NCBI GenBank assembly: GCA_027065825.1
Contig: JAMONM010000049.1
Coordinates: 1 to 41,088, forward strand
DNA: 41,088 nt
Source: Campylobacterales bacterium
GTDB taxonomy: Bacteria > Campylobacterota > Campylobacteria > Campylobacterales > Nitratiruptoraceae
Reading direction: 5' to 3'
This document shows positions 1-7,986 of the stretch, in pieces. Under the pieces are notes generated by a model. The model was not told the DNA's origin and ran no database searches. It saw nothing but the letters and a program-made list of their open reading frames with translations. Each line of letters starts with the position of its first letter. Positions within the stretch are counted from its first letter, which is position 1. A program made the position numbers and the translations under genes.

Positions 1-447
1 ATCAAATTCGAAAACGGCGATCTTCAGCCCAAAAAGAGCAGATTCGATCTATGCGAACTGATACATGAGAGCGTAAAATTCATACTCGACAGATACAAAG
101 GAAGGAAAATAGCGGTAAATTGCGAGCCTCACGAAGTATACGCGGACAAAACGATGATCTATACTGTGTTGACCAATCTGCTCGACAACGCTTTGAAATA
201 TTCCGAAAGCGAGGTGGAGATAAGGCTACAACAGGGCCGGGTATCGATAATCGATCGCGGTATAGGCATAAAAGAGGAGGAACTCGAAAAAATAACCAGA
301 AAGTTCTACAGAGCCAGAAGAAACAGCTGGGACAATTCGATGGGCCTTGGACTCTACATAGTCAACTATATCCTAAGACTTCACAACGCTTCGCTGGAGA
401 TAGAGTCGAAATACTCCAAGGGATCGGTTTTTTCTTTCAAACTCTGA
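1..447 (+). CDS. Sensor histidine kinase, C-terminal part (5' truncated by window)
   Basis: Open from base 1 to a TGA at 445-447; only the last 148 residues are present. They form a HATPase_c domain: an N box with NLLDNALKYSE, a G1 box DRGIGI, an F box with FYRAR and a G2 box GLGLYIV. This is the ATP-binding part of a two-component kinase that autophosphorylates on an upstream His outside the window. The short ending directly after the ATPase fold is typical of OmpR-partner kinases. It lies on the same strand as the reductase operon starting at 698, a position comparable to TtrS before ttrBCA in Salmonella, but a terminator-like hairpin and 250 bases separate them, so a regulatory link is only a hypothesis. 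The family is clear; the stimulus is unknown. Confidence 0.9.
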   Translation: MKFENGDLQPKKSRFDLCELIHESVKFILDRYKGRKIAVNCEPHEVYADKTMIYTVLTNLLDNALKYSESEVEIRLQQGRVSIIDRGIGIKEEELEKITRKFYRARRNSWDNSMGLGLYIVNYILRLHNASLEIESKYSKGSVFSFKL

Positions 448-463
448 GCGTTCAGTTTTTTTT
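444..463 (+). terminator. Short hairpin plus T-tract after the kinase gene
   Basis: CTGA (444-447) pairs with TCAG (452-455) around GCGT and is followed at once by eight T (456-463). The AAA before the stem could pair with the first T residues across a two-base bulge. The kinase stop codon lies within the left arm. The stem is short, so it is a weak intrinsic terminator at best. Confidence 0.45.
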
Positions 464-487
464 ATATAGCATCTAAAATTGTTTTAT

Positions 488-507
488 TTTGTTAAACAAA
501 TGTTACT
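488..507 (+). promoter_or_regulatory. Palindrome TTTGTTAAACAAA and adjacent HP1021-type box TGTTACT
   Basis: Positions 488-500 are an odd-centred palindrome (TTTGTT-A-AACAAA). It is followed directly by TGTTACT at 501-507, which fits the Helicobacter HP1021 box consensus TGTTWCW. Because this window encodes an HP1021 homologue, the site is a candidate operator. A single 7-base match in AT-rich DNA is weak evidence. Confidence 0.25.
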
Positions 508-584
508 CCATTTTTTCAATTTTACGTTTTATTTACCGAAAATCGATTAAATTTATTTATGATTAAGTTTGGAATGTTAAGCTA

Positions 585-616
585 TATGTAACTACATAAG
601 TATCGGTAGTTACGTA
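585..616. promoter_or_regulatory. 11-bp inverted repeat upstream of the reductase operon
   Basis: TATGTAACTAC (585-595) and GTAGTTACGTA (606-616) form an inverted repeat separated by 10 bases. Eight pairs are perfect without interruption, then one T-G mismatch, then two more pairs. There is no T-tract after it, so it looks more like an operator than a terminator. It ends 81 bases before the first start codon of the operon, where an activator or repressor would be expected. The binding protein is unknown. Confidence 0.45.
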
Positions 617-697
617 GTTTAGCACATGTTATGCTATTTAGAAGCGTAGCTTATAACAGACCGTAGTACCGGTTTTATATTCTAAAAGGAGTGCATA

Positions 698-1342
698 ATG
701 AAGTTGGGCTTTTTGGTTGATCTCAACCTCTGTATGGGTTGCAAGGGGTGTGAGGTCGCGTGCAAAGTCGAAAACCAGGTGCCTCTTCATAGCTGGAGGC
801 TCAGAGTCAAATATGTGGACGTTGGAGTCTATCCGGAAACCAAAAGAACCTATACGCCGCTTAGATGTAATCATTGCGAGGATGCTCCTTGCGAAAGGAT
901 ATGTCCGGTAAGCGCCCTTCACTATCTGGATAACGGCATAGTGAATATCGACAAAGAAAGATGTATAGGTTGTGCAGGATGTATGATGGCGTGCCCTTAC
1001 GGCGCGATATATATGGATCCGGAAACCAATACGGCCGATAAATGCACCTACTGTGCGCACAGAGTCGCCAGCGAAATGATGCCGGCGTGCGTGGTGGCCT
1101 GTCCGGTGGAGGCGAATATTTTCGGAGACATAGACGACCCTACCAGCCATATATCCAGATATATTATGGCTCATCAAAAAGAGGGAGGCGTCAAGGTTAG
1201 AAAACCAGAGAAAAACACCAGACCCAAACACTTTTACGTTGGCGGAGGAGAGGTTCAGCTCAATCCTCTAGCCAGCAAAAGGGAAGAGGGCTACAACCTC
1301 TTTAACGATATTACCCATCTCGATCATATAGGAGGCCATTGA
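698..1342 (+). CDS. Four-cluster [4Fe-4S] electron-transfer subunit (PsrB/TtrB/NrfC type)
   Basis: A 214-residue electron-transfer subunit. Four cysteine groups are visible: C12/C15/C18/C22, C57/C60/C65/C69, C89/C92/C95/C99 and C116/C119/C131/C135, the DMSO-reductase-family B-subunit pattern with a long gap in the fourth group. No signal peptide is seen; such subunits normally travel folded with the Tat-exported catalytic partner. An AAGGAG ribosome site stands 6-7 bases before the ATG. The gene is first in a B-C-A operon, and its TGA overlaps the ATG of the membrane subunit by one base, implying translational coupling. It should pass electrons from the quinol-oxidising membrane subunit to the molybdopterin subunit. 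Whether the complex acts on polysulfide, tetrathionate or another oxyanion cannot be told from this subunit. Confidence 0.92.
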   Translation: MKLGFLVDLNLCMGCKGCEVACKVENQVPLHSWRLRVKYVDVGVYPETKRTYTPLRCNHCEDAPCERICPVSALHYLDNGIVNIDKERCIGCAGCMMACPYGAIYMDPETNTADKCTYCAHRVASEMMPACVVACPVEANIFGDIDDPTSHISRYIMAHQKEGGVKVRKPEKNTRPKHFYVGGGEVQLNPLASKREEGYNLFNDITHLDHIGGH

Positions 1343-2265
1343 TGGTAGAGCATACGGTAGCGGCCACCAACGCCGTGGTTACACTGGACGTTCCGATTCC
1401 CCAGGTAATATGGGGCTGGATGATTACGCTAAATATGTGGGCCAAGAGCATTGGAACGGGAGTGGTTTTCGTGGGTGCTTATCTGTTGGCCAGATATTCC
1501 GATAGAGTGGGACATAGCGTTAGGATCTGGATGCCGATCATATCTTTTGTCTTTTTGAACATATTTTTGCTATTTACATTGCTGGATCTGCACCAGCCTT
1601 TTAGAATGTGGCACATTTTCTTTTATCCCCACTTTACCAGCGCGATTACGGTAGGGGCGTGGATGGCTACGATATTTACCGGAATCATCTTTTTGATGAG
1701 TCTTATAGCGGTCAAAAAATATATTCTAAAGCGCGAATGCAAAATCGAACATCTTTACGACAAACTTTTAAAAGCCGCTGTGGTTTTGGCGGTACCGGTT
1801 ACTCTCTATACCGCTACCATAATGGGCGAGGCGACCGCTAGAGAGCTTTGGCAGACTCCGGCCGAGCTGGTTCAGATGATGCTGGCCGCTCTTTTATGCG
1901 GCAGTGCCGTGTTTTTGTTGATGGGCGGAGGATGGAGTTACGAGATCAAAAGAGATTTGGCGATAATTTTGGGATCTAGCGCTTTTTTGAGTTTCGTAAT
2001 ATATATGGGAGAGTACTATTTCGGTCATATGAAGGCCGAAGAGGTAGCCGCGGTTATCTCCTACGTTAAGGATAGCGGACCGTATCACGCGCTCTTTTGG
2101 GCGGGACAGTGGATCGCGTATATCGTTCCCATGGCTTTGGTGTTTTACAGTCTCAAAAGCAGAAGCTCGTCGCTTTTATATCTGGCGAGTTTTTCGGCTA
2201 TCGCGGGATTGTATATAACAAAGCACGTATGGCTGATCATTCCGCAACTACTACCTCTTAGCTAA
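1342..2265 (+). CDS. NrfD/PsrC-type membrane subunit of the reductase
   Basis: A 307-residue, very hydrophobic protein with about eight predicted membrane segments separated by short charged loops, as in the NrfD/PsrC family that oxidises (mena)quinol and anchors the complex. The ATG at 1342 is preferred over the TTG immediately before it, because AGGAGG at 1330-1335 is well spaced and the ATG overlaps the upstream TGA. An invariant-looking early region (residues about 15-45) contains P, W and K residues typical of the quinone-side helix. The family is clear. The order B, C, then A is that of ttrBCA and srdBCA operons rather than psrABC. Eleven bases separate it from the catalytic gene. Confidence 0.9.
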   Translation: MVEHTVAATNAVVTLDVPIPQVIWGWMITLNMWAKSIGTGVVFVGAYLLARYSDRVGHSVRIWMPIISFVFLNIFLLFTLLDLHQPFRMWHIFFYPHFTSAITVGAWMATIFTGIIFLMSLIAVKKYILKRECKIEHLYDKLLKAAVVLAVPVTLYTATIMGEATARELWQTPAELVQMMLAALLCGSAVFLLMGGGWSYEIKRDLAIILGSSAFLSFVIYMGEYYFGHMKAEEVAAVISYVKDSGPYHALFWAGQWIAYIVPMALVFYSLKSRSSSLLYLASFSAIAGLYITKHVWLIIPQLLPLS

Positions 2266-2276
2266 GGAGAGAAGAT

Positions 2277-5200
2277 ATGTTTTTAGAAAGCAGAAGAAAT
2301 TTTTTAAAAGGTACCGCGGCTACGGTCGCAACCGCAGTGGCCGCTAAGGGAGTCTTTTCGGTAATCGCCGAAACTCCTGCCGAAGCGGCTGCTACCGCAG
2401 GATTTACCGATACTCCCAAAACTTTGCAGTTTTATCCGCCGCTGAGCGAATGGGACGATTTCAAAGAGCTCGACGGCGAAGACTGGAAAAGAGGCGGGAT
2501 ATCCAGAAAAGGTGTGCAGACTCCGGAAAATCCCGACGGAATCAGAGTCAACGATTACGTAATAGTTCCCACCGTGTGCAGCAACTGCGAAGCCGGTTGC
2601 GGTCTGACGGCCTGGGTGGACAAAAACAGTTTGACGGTGAAAAAGTATATGGGAAACCCTCTCCATAGCGCCTCCAGGGGAAGAAACTGCGCCAAAGGGT
2701 ACGGAACCTGGTCTCAGATGTACGATCCGGATCGGATACCTTTCCCGCTAAAGCGTGCTCCCGGCAGCAAGAGAGGAGAGGGCAAATGGGTAAGAGTTAC
2801 TTGGGACGAAGCCATGAAAGATATCGGCCAAAAGCTCTCTTCTATGCTGAAAAAGGGCGACGAGATAAGCAAAAAGATGTTTATTTATCACGTAGGCCGT
2901 CCGAACGAGAACGGTTTTGGAAACAGAATCCCGCATACTCTGGGCGTTGACGGATACGACTCTCATACGAATATATGCAGCGCCGGCGCTAGACAGGGTT
3001 CTATCCAGTGGGCCAACGACGACAGGAACTCTCCGGATTGGGCAAACGCTAAACTGATATTTTTACAATCCTCTCACGCGGCGGATGCCGGACACTATTT
3101 TCAGCAGAGCGCGGGTTTGATAGCCGACGCTAGAAAGCGGGGAGCCAAAATGGTGGTTATCGATCCCAGGCTGTCGAATTCTGCTGGTATGGCCGATCTG
3201 TGGATTCCGGCATGGCCCGGCACCGAAGCGGCTCTTTATCTATATCTGGCCAATAGAATTTTGAACGAAAAGGGCAAAAACGGAGAGGATCTGATAGATC
3301 ACGAATTCGTCAAAAACTGGATCAACTGGAAAAAGTTGATGAAGGATAAAGAGTATCTCAAGCTGATGCTCGATAGAAAATATATCTCAAAAATGCCTTC
3401 TGATGAGAGTTACGAGAGCTTTATAGAGATGCTAAGAGAGCTGTACGCCCCCTATAATCTCGATTTTGTCGTTAGAGAGTGCAGACTCGAAGGCCAAGAA
3501 TACAAACTTGAGAAGCTTTTTGAGATGGTGGTGGATGCGGAGGATAAAATAGCCACTTATATGTGGAGGGCCGGAACGATAGGGCACAGAGGCGGATGGA
3601 TGAATACAAGAAGCGCCTTTTTGGTTCTGGCTCTCAGGGGAGCTCTCAGGGGCGACGTAGGAGGAACCAGTTGGCACCACTGGCACAAGGCCAGCGTAAA
3701 CGGAAAATGGTTCGATGCCGTAGAGAGCGACGGGAAAAAGCCGCCTAAAGTCGAGGTTTGGAACGAGTATCCATGGCCGCCAGAATATCCTCTGGCCACC
3801 TACGAGCTCAGCTTTTTGCTGCCCCATCTGTTGATGGACGAGGAGTGGAAGGAAAAATGGAGAAAGAGGGGATTCAAGATTCCGGACAAATTGGCGGTAT
3901 GGGTTCCCAGGATGTACAATCCGGTCTGGATAAATCCGGACGGTTTTAGATGGATAGAGTGCTTAAAGCGCGAAGATCTGATGGAGCTGACGTTTAATCT
4001 CTCTCCCACCTGGAGCGAAACAAACTGGTACTGCGACTATGTGCTGCCTACCGGACTGGCTGGAGAGAGGCACGATCAGCAGAGCGAACCTTCAAAACCG
4101 GAAAAGTGGGTGGCGTTTAGGCAGCCCGCTTTGAGAGTGGCGCTGGAAAAGATGGGATGGAAACCGAAAGATCCCACCAGAGCCACGCTGGAAGCCCATA
4201 TGAAAGCCGGTCTGGGAGAGATATGGGAAGAGGTGGAATTTTGGGCCAACCTGATAGTCAAATACGTGGATCCCGACGGTAGTTTGGGCATCAAGAAATA
4301 TTGGGCCAGCAAGGAGGATCCGAGCCGCCCGGTTACGATACCTGAATTCTATCAGGCGGCATTTTCTCTGCTGCCGAATCTAAAGCGCGCGGCTGAGGCT
4401 GCGTATCCGAACAGCAAATATCCCTGTTACGAATTTATGAGAGACAGGGGAGCCTTTACCGAGGAGACCAATATCTACAAGCCTCAGGAGGAAGAGGTAG
4501 AATTTGACGGTGAATATTACAGGGTTCACGGACACAGATACCACAAAAGCGAAGTCATCAAAGACGACGAGGGCGTCTTGTGGGTGGAGTCCAAAGGGCA
4601 TAGAAAATCGATCGGCGTAGAGATTGACGGTAAAGTGTACCAAGGATTCCATACGCCGGATAAGAGGCTCGACTTTTTCGTAGACTGGTTAAAAGAGTAT
4701 CAGTGGGCCGAATACGCTATTCCTATTTATCCTAGAAACGAAAACGAGCGAAAAGAGATGATCCATCTGGTTACCCACGTCCATCACGACTATATGAGGG
4801 CGGATAACGAGTTCGCTCTGAATACGATTTACAGACTTCCTTATATGATACATACCAGAAGCGTCAACTCCAAACATCTAATGGAGATTAGCGTCAACCA
4901 CAACCCGGTCTGGATACATACCAGCGACGCAAAAAGACTCGGGTTGAAAAGAGGAGACAAGATAAAGGTCAGGATAGTCGATACCGTAAGCGGTTTAGAG
5001 AGCGGATATTTCATAGCTATGGCTGTACCAACCGAAGCCACCAGACCGGGAGTGTTGGCGTGCAGCCACCATGCCGGTAGATGGAAACTCAAAAACGCGG
5101 TAGAGATTCCGGGCTTTGAACACAAGCTGGGCGTCATGGGTGTCGGAGCGCCTCTGTACGAGATGAGCATGGACGGCAAAGTGGCCAAAATGAGAGCCAA

Positions 5201-5591
5201 AGAGGGTATAAAAGAGGGCGTGTTAAAAAGAGAGGAGAGCTGGCAGTTTAAAAATATCAACAAGGATTTGGACAACATCTGGTGGGACGGTTTGACCGGA
5301 GCCTGGCAAAACGCGGTTGCGCCGGTTCATCCCGATCCGATCGCCGGAAACCACGCATGGCATCAAAAGGTTATAATAGAGAAGGCCGGCGCGGAGGATA
5401 GGCTGGGAGACGTATACGTCAACTACGAGAACAATTTTAAAACCTATCAGGCTTGGAGGGATAAACTGACCAGGCCTCTAAACGAAAAGATAAAATACAG
5501 ACGCCCTATGCATATGCCAAGACCCGCCGTTCCACTCAGTGAAAAAGCCTATTTGAACCCTATGTACAAATCGGACCATGAAGAGGCGTAG
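2277..5591 (+). CDS. Tat-exported molybdopterin oxidoreductase, large catalytic subunit (Ttr/Srd/Psr-like)
   Basis: 1104 residues. The N-terminus carries a twin-arginine signal (SRRNFLKG, residues 5-12, followed by an Ala-rich stretch to about residue 40). C101, C104, C108 and C138 form the N-terminal [4Fe-4S] site (CxxCxxxC...C). C234, in the motif SHTNICSAGAR, is the probable molybdenum-coordinating residue. The usual bis-MGD signatures follow (YVLPTGLAGERHDQQ region; C-terminal cofactor-cap domain with HNPVWIHTSDAKRLGLKRGD). At about 1100 residues it is far longer than PsrA or PhsA (roughly 750) and nearer TtrA. The operon contains the partner B and C subunits, and a TorD-type chaperone lies downstream. 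A periplasmic reductase of a sulfur or metalloid oxyanion is inferred. Tetrathionate, polysulfide/sulfur, selenate and arsenate remain possible. Confidence 0.88.
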   Translation: MFLESRRNFLKGTAATVATAVAAKGVFSVIAETPAEAAATAGFTDTPKTLQFYPPLSEWDDFKELDGEDWKRGGISRKGVQTPENPDGIRVNDYVIVPTVCSNCEAGCGLTAWVDKNSLTVKKYMGNPLHSASRGRNCAKGYGTWSQMYDPDRIPFPLKRAPGSKRGEGKWVRVTWDEAMKDIGQKLSSMLKKGDEISKKMFIYHVGRPNENGFGNRIPHTLGVDGYDSHTNICSAGARQGSIQWANDDRNSPDWANAKLIFLQSSHAADAGHYFQQSAGLIADARKRGAKMVVIDPRLSNSAGMADLWIPAWPGTEAALYLYLANRILNEKGKNGEDLIDHEFVKNWINWKKLMKDKEYLKLMLDRKYISKMPSDESYESFIEMLRELYAPYNLDFVVRECRLEGQEYKLEKLFEMVVDAEDKIATYMWRAGTIGHRGGWMNTRSAFLVLALRGALRGDVGGTSWHHWHKASVNGKWFDAVESDGKKPPKVEVWNEYPWPPEYPLATYELSFLLPHLLMDEEWKEKWRKRGFKIPDKLAVWVPRMYNPVWINPDGFRWIECLKREDLMELTFNLSPTWSETNWYCDYVLPTGLAGERHDQQSEPSKPEKWVAFRQPALRVALEKMGWKPKDPTRATLEAHMKAGLGEIWEEVEFWANLIVKYVDPDGSLGIKKYWASKEDPSRPVTIPEFYQAAFSLLPNLKRAAEAAYPNSKYPCYEFMRDRGAFTEETNIYKPQEEEVEFDGEYYRVHGHRYHKSEVIKDDEGVLWVESKGHRKSIGVEIDGKVYQGFHTPDKRLDFFVDWLKEYQWAEYAIPIYPRNENERKEMIHLVTHVHHDYMRADNEFALNTIYRLPYMIHTRSVNSKHLMEISVNHNPVWIHTSDAKRLGLKRGDKIKVRIVDTVSGLESGYFIAMAVPTEATRPGVLACSHHAGRWKLKNAVEIPGFEHKLGVMGVGAPLYEMSMDGKVAKMRAKEGIKEGVLKREESWQFKNINKDLDNIWWDGLTGAWQNAVAPVHPDPIAGNHAWHQKVIIEKAGAEDRLGDVYVNYENNFKTYQAWRDKLTRPLNEKIKYRRPMHMPRPAVPLSEKAYLNPMYKSDHEEA

Positions 5592-5605
5592 GCCTCTTCA
5601 CATGG
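5576..5605. terminator. Bidirectional hairpin between convergent genes
   Basis: CCATGAAGAGGC (5576-5587) pairs over 12 bp with the right arm at 5592-5605, with a two-base bulge (5600-5601) and a GTAG loop. It contains the stop codon of the molybdopterin subunit (plus strand) and the stop codon of the convergent cytochrome (minus strand). No T-tract follows on either side. Confidence 0.6.
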
Positions 5606-5939
5606 CGTCGCTGAGATCGTACTCTTCGTAATATCTTTTTGGGCTCTCTTTGAGAGTGGAGAGATACTCGGCGACCGCTTTTATCTCTTCGTCGCTTAGC
5701 GATTTTGCGAAGGGTTTCATCATATCGGCTCTGTATGAATTTATCGTACCGTTTTTGTAGCCGTTCAGTCTGTTTAATAGATAGTCGTAGCTTTTGGAAG
5801 CCAAAGATGGATAGTCTCCGTTCCCTTTTGCGTCTATTCCGTGACAGCCGTAACAGCCGTAGGAGGTGTAGACCTTTTGACCGTCTGCGGCAAAAAAGTG
5901 GGTTATAATTACAAAAAGAAGTGGGACTGCGATTTTCAT
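5598..5939 (-). CDS. Small periplasmic class I cytochrome c
   Basis: 113 residues with an N-terminal signal peptide (hydrophobic residues 4-17). A single haem-binding CYGCH motif lies at residues 29-33, and a candidate axial Met (M73 or M74) in the ADMMKPFAKSLSDEE context is followed by the C-terminal helix ending EYLSTLKE, the normal layout of a mono-haem class I cytochrome c of the c553 type. It is transcribed toward the reductase gene, sharing the hairpin at 5576-5605, and divergently from the TorD-like gene. It may be an electron carrier for this or another respiratory chain; the location suggests but does not show a link with the reductase. A TATAAT on the minus strand at 5978-5973 lies 33 bases before its start. 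Confidence 0.88.
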   Translation of the reverse strand: MKIAVPLLFVIITHFFAADGQKVYTSYGCYGCHGIDAKGNGDYPSLASKSYDYLLNRLNGYKNGTINSYRADMMKPFAKSLSDEEIKAVAEYLSTLKESPKRYYEEYDLSDAM

Positions 5940-5994
5940 GGCCGTCTCCGAAAAAAAAGATTTACTGCAATAATTATATACAAAAGAGGTCTAT
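5940..5994. promoter_or_regulatory. Compact divergent promoter region (cytochrome / TorD-like operon)
   Basis: These 55 bases separate two divergent start codons. The stretch 5971-5980 (TAATTATATA) gives a perfect minus-strand TATAAT (5978-5973) for the cytochrome and a plausible plus-strand -10 (TTATAT) for the chaperone operon. The two transcripts would compete for almost the same bases. AGAGG at 5985-5989 is the ribosome site of the plus-strand gene. Confidence 0.45.
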
Positions 5995-6603
5995 ATGGAT
6001 ATAACCGGACAAAGAGCTGGCCTTTACGCGCTGATTTCGAGGATTTTTCTATCCGAGATGGATCCCGATACTCTTTCGGCTATCGAAGGTATGGAGAGCT
6101 TCAACACATTTTTTCCCGACTACAGCCGATGGGATATCAGAAACATAACCGATAGAAAAACGCTTGTAGAGCGTTATTTGAACGTTGATTACACGGATAT
6201 AGCGATTATGCATCTGATTCCCTATGAGAGCTTTTATACCACCGAAGAGGCCATGATCGAAACCGGGGGCGCAAATCCGGTGGTTTCCGTCTACAACGAA
6301 TACGGCTATCGAGTCGACCTGGATAGAGCAAGAGTGGTGAGTCCCGATCATATAGGGGTGGAGCTGGAGTTTATGAAGATTTTGTGCGAGGCCCAACAAA
6401 AAGCTGAAAAAGCCGAGGATGAAAAGGCCGCCGTCGATATCAAAGAGATAGAGAGAGGATTTTTAAAGGATCATCTACTCAGGTTTGCTCCCATGTATCT
6501 TATTAATGTGGCTGAACAGGCCAGGACGCCCTTTTACAAGGACGCGGCGAAAGTGGCTTTGGAGTTTTTGCTGGAAGATTACGAATATCTATCTGGAAGA
6601 TGA
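5995..6603 (+). CDS. TorD/DmsD-family molybdoenzyme chaperone
   Basis: A 202-residue, all-helical protein without signal peptide. Size and landmarks fit the TorD family: an N-terminal helix with RAGLYALISRIFL, a central Y-E-S-F segment (residues about 76-80) where family members often read P-Y-E/aromatic, a D-H-L-x-R-F-A-P segment (about 158-165) and the terminal helix beginning TPFYKDAAKVALEFL. Such proteins bind the Tat leader of a molybdopterin enzyme and hold the apoprotein for cofactor insertion. The only visible client is the subunit encoded at 2277-5591. AGAGG precedes the ATG by five bases. The stop overlaps the next start (ATGA), so it is co-translated with the ferredoxin gene. Confidence 0.85.
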   Translation: MDITGQRAGLYALISRIFLSEMDPDTLSAIEGMESFNTFFPDYSRWDIRNITDRKTLVERYLNVDYTDIAIMHLIPYESFYTTEEAMIETGGANPVVSVYNEYGYRVDLDRARVVSPDHIGVELEFMKILCEAQQKAEKAEDEKAAVDIKEIERGFLKDHLLRFAPMYLINVAEQARTPFYKDAAKVALEFLLEDYEYLSGR

Positions 6604-7616
6604 GCGTGAAAATTTCTCTCGATAGCTCTTTGTGCGTCAGATACGCCTCCAAATTCAGCGGGTGCGACTCGTGTCAAAAGGCGTGCCCGATAGAGGTTAT
6701 AGATATAAACGAAAGCCGCGTGGACATTGACGTCTTTTCCTGTATAGGTTGCGGAGTATGCGCCGGCGCGTGTCCCACGGAGGCCATAAGGGTAAGTGAA
6801 ACGGAGATATACGAGAAGGTTTTTGAGCTGATCTCCTCCAAAGAGAGCGTGATAGGATGTAGATACAACTTTTTCTGTTTGGCGGCTATAAACGGAGAGT
6901 ATCTGGCTACGATGGCTCTTGTAAACGATATCGTTTTGGATGTCGGTTTTTGCAAGGAGTGCGAAATCAAAGAGGAGTGTTACGATAGAATCTTGAATAA
7001 CGTAAGCGAAGCGGATTACATCCTGCAAGCCCTGGGCGTAAACGCAAAGATCGAACTTAAAGATCTCAAAAAGGTTTCCGATATCTCAAAAGAGAGACGG
7101 GAACTGTTTTCGTCTTTCGCCTTTGGCAAATACGCCGACAAGGAGGCGCAAAACGGATCTTTCAAAAGAGAGAAGATCCCCCCAAAGAGACGGCGGCTCT
7201 TTTTGGCGGTTTTGAAGCAGTTGGGTATAGAGGGATCCAGCAAGCTATTGGAGTCGAAATATCTCGGTTTTTTCAGCGACAAGAGTATTGACGACAGCTG
7301 CGACAACTGCTCCGTATGTTATAGAGTCTGCCCCACGGACGCCCTATCTTTCGGTTCGACAGGGGAGATACTTTTTGATGCGGCTTTTTGCGTCAGATGC
7401 GCGCTCTGTCACGATGTCTGCGAGAAAGAGAGCGTAAAAATGGAGGAGTTTTTCGATTTCGAATCGGTTACGGCCAAAGAGCCGAAAGTTCTAAAAAGAT
7501 TTAAAATGGCTATATGCGATGAATGTTCGAACCCTTTTGCCTCTATCTCCGGAGAGAGGGTTTGCCGCAGATGCCGTATCGAAGAGGAGGAGGCGAAAAC
7601 TTTATGGGGATTGTAA
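6600..7616 (+). CDS. Multi-cluster 4Fe-4S ferredoxin-type protein with C-terminal CxxC pairs
   Basis: 338 residues, no signal peptide or membrane segment. Four ferredoxin-like groups: C12/C22/C25/C29, C48/C51/C54/C58, C234/C237/C240/C244 and C264/C267/C270/C274, arranged as two pairs. Between them (residues 87-127) lies a domain with C87, C93, C118, C121 and C127. The C-terminus has C306/C309 and C322/C325, spaced like a zinc ribbon. Similar polyferredoxins sit beside formate dehydrogenase and other molybdoenzyme operons, so a cytoplasmic role in electron supply or maturation is inferred. Its start overlaps the TorD-like stop by four bases (ATGA). The first group is irregular (CxxxxxxxxxCxxCxxxC), with an enlarged first gap. 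The exact partner is unknown. Confidence 0.8.
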   Translation: MSVKISLDSSLCVRYASKFSGCDSCQKACPIEVIDINESRVDIDVFSCIGCGVCAGACPTEAIRVSETEIYEKVFELISSKESVIGCRYNFFCLAAINGEYLATMALVNDIVLDVGFCKECEIKEECYDRILNNVSEADYILQALGVNAKIELKDLKKVSDISKERRELFSSFAFGKYADKEAQNGSFKREKIPPKRRRLFLAVLKQLGIEGSSKLLESKYLGFFSDKSIDDSCDNCSVCYRVCPTDALSFGSTGEILFDAAFCVRCALCHDVCEKESVKMEEFFDFESVTAKEPKVLKRFKMAICDECSNPFASISGERVCRRCRIEEEEAKTLWGL

Positions 7617-7626
7617 AGGAGTAGCC

Positions 7627-7986
7627 GTGGAAAAAGCCGCTATTTTCGGAAAAAGACTAGTTGCTTTGGCCGGCGCGGAAGCTGCGGGCAAAGATATAAT
7701 AGAGGTAGTTAACATGGAGATTAGCGATAGCTCTATGTTTTTGATCGGCATAGATATAAAAAGAGACGACTTCGATTTTTTCATATCGAATCTTCCAAGG
7801 TCGAAAGTGGAGGCGACGATTTTTATGCCTGAGTTTCAGCGTATGGCCGCCGAAGCCTTCGGCAAAGAGGGATATCTGGTGGCGCTGTATAAAAAAGAGG
7901 GTTCGATAAAGAGCCTGGTAGAGGATTCAAAAAGAGATATCGAGGATAGAGACCTTTTGGAGATTTTGAAAATTATAGGAGAGTAG
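7627..7986 (+). CDS. Unrecognised 119-residue protein in the TorD/ferredoxin operon
   Basis: No family recognised. The reading frame stays open further upstream, but the GTG at 7627 is chosen because AAGGAG (7616-7621) lies five bases before it and an upstream start would run deep inside the ferredoxin gene. The predicted product is cytoplasmic and alpha/beta in appearance, with one cysteine-free hydrophobic strand (SSMFLIGIDI, about residues 37-46) and charged ends. It starts 10 bases after the ferredoxin stop, and the next gene follows its stop with no spacer, so it belongs to the same transcript. A link with molybdoenzyme assembly is inferred only from context. Confidence 0.7.
   Translation: MEKAAIFGKRLVALAGAEAAGKDIIEVVNMEISDSSMFLIGIDIKRDDFDFFISNLPRSKVEATIFMPEFQRMAAEAFGKEGYLVALYKKEGSIKSLVEDSKRDIEDRDLLEILKIIGE

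Noticed and set aside
120-476. 118-residue plus-strand frame overlapping the kinase
   Set aside because: It reads the HATPase gene in the wrong frame, with low-complexity Arg/Lys/Gln composition and no ribosome site.
638-1231. 197-residue open frame on the minus strand
   Set aside because: It is antisense to the Fe-S subunit gene, whose cysteine motifs and ribosome site are unmistakable. The antisense product is Arg/His-rich and matches no family.
7519-7626. N-terminal extension of the 119-residue protein
   Set aside because: The extended start lies well inside the ferredoxin gene without a ribosome site, and the extra residues are Arg-rich shadow sequence. The GTG at 7627 has AAGGAG in good position.
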